In this document: piece after piece, positions 15,437-21,854 of the stretch
How positions within the stretch are numbered: the first letter of the stretch is position 1
Layout of the letters: every line of letters begins with the position of its first letter
Translations under genes and position numbers: made by a program
DNA from: an uncultured Muribaculaceae bacterium
GTDB taxonomy: Bacteria; Bacteroidota; Bacteroidia; Bacteroidales; Muribaculaceae
Assembly: GCA_910578665.1 (NCBI GenBank)
Contig: CAJTQU010000028.1
Span: 1-21,854, forward strand
Reading direction: 5' to 3'
DNA length: 21,854 bases
Notes under the pieces: model-generated
Told to the model about the DNA's origin: nothing
Databases searched by the model: none
Seen by the model: only the letters and a program-made list of their open reading frames with translations

Positions 15437-17932
15437 TTATTTTGAATACATCTCGTTCCACCACGACGGATCGTCTTGCAAATAACGGGCAAACCATGCC
15501 ATTATTGTATTATGCCACAGACGTCGTTTGGCGAAATCAGAGATAAAATGGTTTTCTCCGTCCACTGTAATTAATTCCACAGGACGGCCCAGTATCTTGA
15601 GCGCGTTATAAAGCTGGATACTCTCTCCTACCGGTACATTGGTATCTGCCGATCCGTGCAGCAGCAAGAGAGGTGTGTTGATTTTATCGGCATTAAAAAG
15701 CGAACCCTGTTTGGTAAACAGGTCAGGATTCTGCCACGGATAAGAGTCGGCCGCTGCCACTGAGTTATAACTGTATCCCCAATAACCCTCGCCCCAGTAA
15801 GACGTGACATTCGAAATACCAGCATGACTTACCGCCGCTGCAAACATAGGTGTAAGTGTTTGCAGATACTGGGTCATAAAGCCACCATAAGATGCTCCCA
15901 GACATCCGATCTTGTCGGGATTGATAAAGGGATGGGTACGGCACAATTCCTTGGTCCCTTCTATTATGTCTTCTGCCGTGCGTTTGCCCCATGCGTCCAC
16001 ATGTCGCGCGGCAAACTCCTGGCCGTAGCCAACTGTTCCCGAAGGATTCAGGACATATACTACATAATCACGGGATGCAAACAACTGAGGGCTGTAAGGA
16101 GACGATATACCGTGCTGCGTAGGCATCGTGCCGCCATAATAATACACTATGAGCGGATACTTCTTCGCAGGGTCAAATTCCGGAGGATAGCATATGTATC
16201 CGTCTATCGATGTTCCGTCAGAAGCTGTAAACGTCCATTGTTCATACTTGCCTGTCTCTATCTCGGACAATCTCTCCGCCAAGGGATCATACAGCAGTTT
16301 GTCAGTGCCTTTGCGTACGTCGAAAAGACGTGCCGAACCTGCATGCGTGCCGTCCTGTCCCCAATACGCCAGAGATGGACCATGGCTGCCCATTGAGAAA
16401 GATCGTAATACATCTATGCCAAGCGGCAGGCGCTTATATGACTTCGTCTTTACATCGTAGCTATATACGGGTGACTCAAAACCCTCCGTCACCTGCATAT
16501 ATATACGTCCGTCGGCCCTGTTCCAAACCACATTGCCATCTATACTCGGATCAAAGTTTACGGATATCGGGTCTACAGTACCGCTCTTGCGGTCAAATAC
16601 AAACGCCTGTGTGTCATAATCATTCACCTTTGGCTGGCGTCCTATGGCCCGGCCCACTCCGTCAAACGCATCAGCCGATCCTAACAGCAACAAGCGCTCG
16701 CCGTCCGGACTATATACGGCACCTTTTATGAATCCGGTGGTAGGCACCACGGTATCAAGCTTCATAGTGCGCACATTCAGTTCCATCAATGTGAACACGT
16801 CAAATGGTCTTTGCGTGGGAGTTTCCTGCTGTGAGAGAAACAGTATCCTGTCTCCGTCGGGGCTCATATCGCAAATCATAACCTTACCTCCGTATGTCAG
16901 TCGGCGAGACATGCCGGAGGCCGGATCGAAAGCCATAAGGCTGTTGCGGTCAGCTACTCCAGGCACACGTTCCGCCGGAGATGAGACACGGTGCAGCGGA
17001 CCATCCTGCGCAGCTGCTTTGTCCGTGGCGGCATAAATTATAAGATCTTCCGTGGCATTCCAACGTATGTTCTTCTCCGGCAGTCCGGTTGCAACACGGC
17101 GTCGGCTCATATCTGCCGGATCAATCAGATACACGTCATAGCCTTTTGCCGCTTTTTCAACCTGGCAGAGCAGAGCGCTCTTGGGCATCCACGACAAAGC
17201 AAGCCCTGATGCAATACTCTTTTCCTTTCCGGTACGCAGATCCCTGAGAACACTCTCAGTCACAGTTCCATCAACATCATAACGGTCTGATATAGTTGTA
17301 AGCAGCCACCGGCCGTCTGCCGAAACTGCCGCGCCGGCCACCCTGGCTCCGAATGCAGTGTCGTCAAGCAGCAGGCGGCGCTTCATGCCGGCGTCTGCCC
17401 TGACATCAGCCGGACGGGCCGGATCGGCATTCTCCCACTCCAGACTCACAGCCGGTACCACGGTGTCCGCTGCCAGCGAAAAGATATTCACGGCCACGGC
17501 ATAGTCTCGCTCAGGCTCCAGTGTCAGACTCACGGAAGTAGTACCGCCTGTCTTATCACTACGCCCCTGCTCCTTACCGTCTATATACACCACGTGGCGT
17601 GCCGGACATTTAACCACCAGTTTGCCTTTCGCAAATCGCGACGAACGTAAATCCGTCAAGGCTACCTGCATAGTACCGTCAGCTGTGGGACGGGACAATG
17701 TCAGTAGTGTGTCCGACACCTGGCGGCCATTATTGGCCGCCGTCAGCGGCAGCGCTGTCGATAACAATGCCTCTGGAGAATAAGGTTTTCCCTTTATGTC
17801 TACCGAGTCAACCAACGCCGGAGCGTATACCGGCATAGCCGGGTTTACATGCCATGTAACCGGCATGGCCGCATATACCGAAGGCACTAATATGGCGGAT
17901 GCCAGAAGTGTTATCGCTGTGTTCTTATTCAT
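15437..17932 (-). CDS. Exported S9-family (prolyl oligopeptidase-type) serine peptidase
   Basis: A signal peptide (MNKNTAITLLASAILVPSVYA, cleavage likely after residue 21) sends it across the inner membrane. The middle region (about 200-550) has WD-like beta-propeller repeats such as AVSADGRWLL, DMSPDGDRILFLS and VYSPDGERLLLLG. The C-terminal alpha/beta-hydrolase domain has Ser681 in LGASYGGFMTQ, Asp763 in HGSADTNVP and His795 in DGENHFIS, a complete triad. The oxyanion segment YYYGGTMPTQHG is present. The 831-aa length fits the S9B/S9C group, which cut dipeptides or small peptides; I cannot say which specificity. It lies 39 nt downstream of valS with no terminator between, so it is probably on the same transcript. 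Confidence 0.9.
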   Translation of the reverse strand: MNKNTAITLLASAILVPSVYAAMPVTWHVNPAMPVYAPALVDSVDIKGKPYSPEALLSTALPLTAANNGRQVSDTLLTLSRPTADGTMQVALTDLRSSRFAKGKLVVKCPARHVVYIDGKEQGRSDKTGGTTSVSLTLEPERDYAVAVNIFSLAADTVVPAVSLEWENADPARPADVRADAGMKRRLLLDDTAFGARVAGAAVSADGRWLLTTISDRYDVDGTVTESVLRDLRTGKEKSIASGLALSWMPKSALLCQVEKAAKGYDVYLIDPADMSRRRVATGLPEKNIRWNATEDLIIYAATDKAAAQDGPLHRVSSPAERVPGVADRNSLMAFDPASGMSRRLTYGGKVMICDMSPDGDRILFLSQQETPTQRPFDVFTLMELNVRTMKLDTVVPTTGFIKGAVYSPDGERLLLLGSADAFDGVGRAIGRQPKVNDYDTQAFVFDRKSGTVDPISVNFDPSIDGNVVWNRADGRIYMQVTEGFESPVYSYDVKTKSYKRLPLGIDVLRSFSMGSHGPSLAYWGQDGTHAGSARLFDVRKGTDKLLYDPLAERLSEIETGKYEQWTFTASDGTSIDGYICYPPEFDPAKKYPLIVYYYGGTMPTQHGISSPYSPQLFASRDYVVYVLNPSGTVGYGQEFAARHVDAWGKRTAEDIIEGTKELCRTHPFINPDKIGCLGASYGGFMTQYLQTLTPMFAAAVSHAGISNVTSYWGEGYWGYSYNSVAAADSYPWQNPDLFTKQGSLFNADKINTPLLLLHGSADTNVPVGESIQLYNALKILGRPVELITVDGENHFISDFAKRRLWHNTIMAWFARYLQDDPSWWNEMYSK

Positions 17933-17971
17933 AAATAGTCTGTATTAAGTCTGTATGCCGATTTCGTATTC

Positions 17972-20662
17972 TTATTTCTGTAATGCCTCTATTGATGCCT
18001 TTATGGCCGCAATCTTTGCCGTAGCATCGCTCTGCTTTTTTCGTTCGAGCGCCACTACCGCTTCTGGAGCATTGGCCACGAAGCGTTCGTTAGCCAGCTT
18101 CTTTTCCACACCGGCCAGAAAACCTGTATAGTGTTTTAAGTCGGCATTGAGCTTGGCTAGTTCTTCTTCGATATTAATACTGTCTTTAAGAGGGACGGCA
18201 TATTCTGTGGCCTCGACGCGGAATGTGGCAGCCGACGGATCTTTCTCTTGTACCGCCTCTATTTTATCCAGTCCGGCCATCTTGGCCACTACGGGAAGCA
18301 GAGCTTCCGGCCATACGCCCTTTACCATCAGGGTAAGCGGATCACGGCCGGGTATCTGTTTCTGCTTGCGGATGTTGCGCACGCCGCCTACAATCTCCTT
18401 GGCTATCTCCATCTGCTTCAGCAAGTCATTGTCACAGACGCCGGAAACGGGCAGTGTAGCTGTCATTATACTATCGCCCTCACCGCGTTCGCCAAGATGC
18501 TGCCACAGCTCTTCTGTAATGAAAGGCATAAATGGGTGCAGCAGGCGCAACAACACGTCAAAGTAATTCAAAGTCTGATTGTAAGTGACGGCATCTATAG
18601 GTGTTCCGTAAGCCGGTTTAACCATCTCCAGATACCATGACGAAAATTCATCACGGAACAAGCGGTAAACAGCTGTCAGAGCCTCCGAAATACGGAATTT
18701 GCCCATAAGGTCTGCCACCTCGGCGAGAGTGCGCTGCAAGACAGAATCAAACCATGCCGAAGCAATAGCGCAATAATCAGGCTGGCCGGCATCTGCCGCC
18801 GTATCCCATCCTTTGACCAGACGGAAAGCATTCCAGATTTTATTACAGAAATTACGGCCCTGCTCGCACAATGCGTCATCATACAATATGTCATTACCTG
18901 CCGGAGCCGCCATCATAAGCCCCATACGCACACCGTCGGCACCATACTGGTCCATTAGGGCAATAGGATCAGGACTGTTGCCGAGCATTTTACTCATCTT
19001 ACGGCCCTGTTTATCGCGAACTATTCCGGTGAAATACACGTTGTCAAACGGCTTGTCTCCGGCATATTCATATCCGGCCATGATCATACGTGCCACCCAG
19101 AAGAAAATGATATCCGGTCCGGTCACTAACGTGGCTGTGGGATAATAATATTTCATCTCGGCATTATCAGGATCAAGAATTCCGTTAAACAGTGTAATAG
19201 GCCATAACCATGACGAGAACCATGTATCCAGGGCATCATCATCTTGGCGCAGGTCGGCATCGGTCAGGGCCCCGTTGCCAGTCTTGGCACGTGCTTTATC
19301 CAAAGCTTCCTGCCGTGTCTCGGCAACTACGACAAGTTCCTCTCCGTCATTGTCCACATAATAAGCCGGTATGCGGTGTCCCCACCACAACTGGCGGCTT
19401 ATACACCAGTCCTGTATGTTTTCCAGCCAATTCCGGTACGTTGTGCGGTATTTGGCCGGCACAAATCTGATGTAGTCATCCATAACGGGCGGCAGAGCGA
19501 TCTCTGCAAAATGCTTCATATCTATAAACCATTGCAGAGACAGACGCGGCTCGATGGGGATATGCGTACGTTCGGAAAAACCGACATTGTTGGTATAATC
19601 CTCAACTTTCTCCAGCAACCCGGCTGCATCCAGATCTTTGGCTATCTGCTTGCGGACGTCAAAGCGGTCCATGCCTATGTACATACCGCCCTCCTCGCTC
19701 ACTGTGCCGTCTTCGTTGAATATATCGATAGTCTGTAGATTATGCTTCTTGCCCAGCATATAATCGTTAGGGTCATGGGCCGGTGTAACTTTCAAACATC
19801 CGGTGCCAAACTCTATCTCTACATAACGATCCTCAATAACAGGTATTTCGCGGCCCACCAAAGGCACGATCACACGTTTGCCTTTGAGCCAAGTATTTTT
19901 CGGGTCTTTGGGATTTATACACATGGCTGTGTCACCCATTATGGTCTCGGGCCGTGTCGTGGCCACTACAGCATAGCGGCGTCCCTCGACATCAGTGTGT
20001 ACCACCTCTTCATCCGCCCCTGTAGCCCCTGACATATCATCATCAGCCACATAATATTTCAGATAATAGAGTTTGCTGTGCTCTTCCTGGAAATACACTT
20101 CGTCATTACTCAGTGCCGTGCGGTTTTGCGGATCCCAATTGACCATACGCAGGCCGCGGTATATAAGGCCTTTCTCATAAAGATCACAAAAGACCTTGAT
20201 TACGCTCTTACTGCGCGTGTCATCCATAGTGAATGCCGTGCGTTCCCAATCGCAACTCGCACCCAGCCTTTCCAACTGGTGTAGGATTATTCCTCCGTAT
20301 TTATTAGTCCATTCCCATGCATGCTCCAGAAACTGCTCACGTGTAAGATCACGTTTCTGTATTCCATCGGCCGCGAGTTTGGCAACTACTTTCGTTTCAG
20401 TGGAAATAGACGCGTGGTCTGTACCGGGCACCCACAGCGCGTTTTTACCCTCCATACGTGCACGACGCACCAATATGTCCTGAATCGTATTGTTGAGCAT
20501 ATGCCCCATATGCAGCACTCCGGTCACATTAGGGGGCGGTATGACTATAGTATAGGGTTCGCGGCCATCCGGTTCCGAGTGGAACAGACGGTGTTCTTTC
20601 CAATAATCATACCATTTCTTCTCTACCTGCGTAGGATCATATTTAGTGGCTAATTCGTTCAT
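17972..20662 (-). CDS. valS: Valyl-tRNA synthetase
   Basis: It charges tRNA-Val in the cytoplasm. The class Ia core has PPPNVTGVLHMGHMLNN (HIGH motif at 51-54), the editing (CP1) domain with ATTRPETIMGDTA and TPAHDPNDY, and the second signature GRKMSKMLGNSPDP (555-559, KMSKM, with Met where Ser is usual). WCISRQLWWGHRIPAYY and the anticodon-binding domain follow. The C-terminus (about 830-896) is the Lys/Glu-rich coiled-coil arm typical of ValRS. Length 896 aa is normal. It follows manA by 13 nt and appears to share the manA promoter; no other promoter is evident. Confidence 0.98.
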   Translation of the reverse strand: MNELATKYDPTQVEKKWYDYWKEHRLFHSEPDGREPYTIVIPPPNVTGVLHMGHMLNNTIQDILVRRARMEGKNALWVPGTDHASISTETKVVAKLAADGIQKRDLTREQFLEHAWEWTNKYGGIILHQLERLGASCDWERTAFTMDDTRSKSVIKVFCDLYEKGLIYRGLRMVNWDPQNRTALSNDEVYFQEEHSKLYYLKYYVADDDMSGATGADEEVVHTDVEGRRYAVVATTRPETIMGDTAMCINPKDPKNTWLKGKRVIVPLVGREIPVIEDRYVEIEFGTGCLKVTPAHDPNDYMLGKKHNLQTIDIFNEDGTVSEEGGMYIGMDRFDVRKQIAKDLDAAGLLEKVEDYTNNVGFSERTHIPIEPRLSLQWFIDMKHFAEIALPPVMDDYIRFVPAKYRTTYRNWLENIQDWCISRQLWWGHRIPAYYVDNDGEELVVVAETRQEALDKARAKTGNGALTDADLRQDDDALDTWFSSWLWPITLFNGILDPDNAEMKYYYPTATLVTGPDIIFFWVARMIMAGYEYAGDKPFDNVYFTGIVRDKQGRKMSKMLGNSPDPIALMDQYGADGVRMGLMMAAPAGNDILYDDALCEQGRNFCNKIWNAFRLVKGWDTAADAGQPDYCAIASAWFDSVLQRTLAEVADLMGKFRISEALTAVYRLFRDEFSSWYLEMVKPAYGTPIDAVTYNQTLNYFDVLLRLLHPFMPFITEELWQHLGERGEGDSIMTATLPVSGVCDNDLLKQMEIAKEIVGGVRNIRKQKQIPGRDPLTLMVKGVWPEALLPVVAKMAGLDKIEAVQEKDPSAATFRVEATEYAVPLKDSINIEEELAKLNADLKHYTGFLAGVEKKLANERFVANAPEAVVALERKKQSDATAKIAAIKASIEALQK

Positions 20663-20675
20663 CGTAATCTCTATA

Positions 20676-21698
20676 TCAAAGTATATTGTTTTCTTTATTT
20701 AGTAATAGTCCGGGATCTACGTAAGTCTCTATGAGCACGCATTCCCCTGCGGGTTCTACAGACAACCAAGGACTGTCAGCTCCCACGAGACATACCGTGC
20801 CCTGCGCGGCATCGATACTGCCGGAGCCATCAGAAAGAGCCGCGGCACCCTGAGCCAGCACTATAATCTTAAAATAGTCAGTAGCACTGTAATCTCGTTT
20901 GTAAGGAGAGGTTATGCGCAGGCGGTTGACCGAAAATGCCGGTGTCGCCAGCAATTCAGTAATCATACCGGGCTGGTCGCTATAATTGATACGCCCCTCC
21001 CCTTTCGTTCCGAAACACAGGGCCTCCATGGCTAGATGCGTGTGCAGTTCACGCATATTGCCTTGTGCGTCCTGACGGTTAAAATCAAAAATACGGTAAG
21101 TGACATCAGATGTCTGCTGAATCTCGACAGCCAGACATCCTCTGCCCAGGGCATGCACGGTACCGGCAGGTATGTAATACGCATCGCCCTCATGCACAGG
21201 CGTATAATCCAAGGCCTCGGTGATACGGTCCTCTTTCACAAGGCCCATATAGTCTTCGGGTGACAATTCACGGGTAAAACCGGCACACAGGCGCGCCCCG
21301 GGAGCGGCACCGACTATATACCACATCTCGTTTTTTCCATGCGGCAACTTCCTTTTTGCCGCCATACAGTCATCGGGATGCACCTGTACAGAAAGATCAT
21401 CGCTGGCATCCAGCAGCTTGACCATTATGGGAAAATTATTGCCAAAGCGCGCATAAAGGCTCTTTCCCATAATACGCGTGCCGTGCAGGCCTATTAATTC
21501 GGCCAGGGTAAGGCCGCTATCCGGTCCGCCGTCCACTACCGACATACAGCCAGCCATAGAAGAAAGCTCCAGACTCTCGCCTATGTGCCTGCATAAGGGT
21601 GCGTCAGCAGCAGGCCAGCCTTTCGCCCCAGCCTTATAGGCGGCGATATTGCCGCCACCCCATATTGTCGGTTTCTCAATTGGCTTAAATCTCCACAT
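20676..21698 (-). CDS. manA: Mannose-6-phosphate isomerase, class I (short, zinc-dependent)
   Basis: It interconverts mannose-6-phosphate and fructose-6-phosphate, feeding mannose into glycolysis or supplying GDP-mannose/fucose for glycans. The N-terminus has KPTIWGGGNIAAYK. The zinc-binding cupin motif is visible: Gln105 and His107 in VQVHPDD, Glu124 in GKNEMWYI and His182 in PAGTVHALG; Arg202 in YRIFDF is the likely catalytic Arg. The 340-aa length matches the Bacillus ManA type rather than E. coli (391 aa). It is the first gene of the minus-strand string, with promoter at 21751-21781 and valS 13 nt downstream. Confidence 0.95.
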   Translation of the reverse strand: MWRFKPIEKPTIWGGGNIAAYKAGAKGWPAADAPLCRHIGESLELSSMAGCMSVVDGGPDSGLTLAELIGLHGTRIMGKSLYARFGNNFPIMVKLLDASDDLSVQVHPDDCMAAKRKLPHGKNEMWYIVGAAPGARLCAGFTRELSPEDYMGLVKEDRITEALDYTPVHEGDAYYIPAGTVHALGRGCLAVEIQQTSDVTYRIFDFNRQDAQGNMRELHTHLAMEALCFGTKGEGRINYSDQPGMITELLATPAFSVNRLRITSPYKRDYSATDYFKIIVLAQGAAALSDGSGSIDAAQGTVCLVGADSPWLSVEPAGECVLIETYVDPGLLLNKENNIL

Positions 21699-21750
21699 AT
21701 GCAGATTTTGATGCTATGCGACATTCGGACACAGACACCCAAAGTAAGCG

Positions 21751-21781
21751 CAAAGTTACTAAAATTATCCCAATAGACAAA
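21751..21781 (-). promoter_or_regulatory. Promoter of the manA-valS string
   Basis: On the minus strand TTTG (21778-21781), a 19-nt spacer and TAACTTTG (21751-21758) are full consensus. The predicted start near 21744 leaves a leader of about 45 nt before the manA ATG (21698). The remaining DNA to 21854 is AT-rich and contains nothing I recognise. Confidence 0.8.
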
Positions 21782-21854
21782 CAGTAACGCATCTCTCTAC
21801 CAGGGCTGACGCATCTTAATTTTTTACAACATCAAAACTTTTTAAGGCATAAAG

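Noticed and set aside
18984..19000. KMSKM instead of KMSKS in ValRS as a sign of a defective enzyme
   Set aside because: The last residue of this motif varies among active class I synthetases, and both lysines are present.

Overview
The window reads as a chromosomal segment of a Bacteroidales bacterium, possibly Muribaculaceae-like, though the family is only a guess. The evidence is: repeated promoters of the Bacteroidetes type (TTTG, then 18-21 bases, then TAnnTTTG); a GT3 (eukaryote-like) glycogen synthase instead of bacterial GlgA; a tmRNA tag ending NYALAA; an HtpG with the long C-terminal form seen in this phylum; a short PabC; and a decayed transposase resembling the ISAon1 family. Most of the window is conserved housekeeping DNA on the minus strand. 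I see no CRISPR array, phage module, defence system or intact mobile element.

Layout. 1-960 is a degraded region with a frameshifted transposase remnant (about 416-796) and the ssrA terminator. 962-1360 is tmRNA (minus), and 1543-1615 is tRNA-Gly(CCC) (plus), each with its own promoter and terminator. 1862-6222 is a two-gene glycogen operon (plus): GT3 glycogen synthase, then GT35 alpha-glucan phosphorylase. It ends at a perfect 44-bp palindrome that also closes the convergent secreted C1 (bleomycin hydrolase/PepC-like) peptidase (6335-7726, minus). 7857-10504 is a minus-strand operon pabB-pabC-threonine aldolase, divergent from pabA (10579-11172, plus), so PABA/folate synthesis is split into a divergon. 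htpG (11211-13271, minus) is convergent with pabA, and its terminator lies inside the 3' end of pabA. A 194-nt gap with several hairpins and a plus-strand promoter-like site separates htpG from asd. 13466-21698 is a minus-strand string, transcribed manA, valS, S9 peptidase, fabD, asd, with gaps of 2-58 nt and a clear promoter before manA.

Functions. The glycogen pair makes and mobilises storage glucan. PabA and PabB make aminodeoxychorismate and PabC releases p-aminobenzoate for folate; the linked threonine aldolase gives glycine and may tie into one-carbon supply. The manA string mixes sugar-phosphate interconversion, valyl-tRNA charging, periplasmic or surface peptide hydrolysis, fatty-acid initiation and the aspartate-family amino-acid/diaminopimelate pathway. 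The two exported peptidases fit a peptide-using gut Bacteroidales.

The most useful observations are structural. They are the pab divergon with facing -7 boxes, which implies a shorter PabB start; the htpG terminator inside pabA; the hairpin-rich htpG leader with a possible small RNA; the palindrome over the C1 peptidase promoter; and the ISAon1-like wreck next to the ssrA 3' end. None amounts to a clear new biological system.
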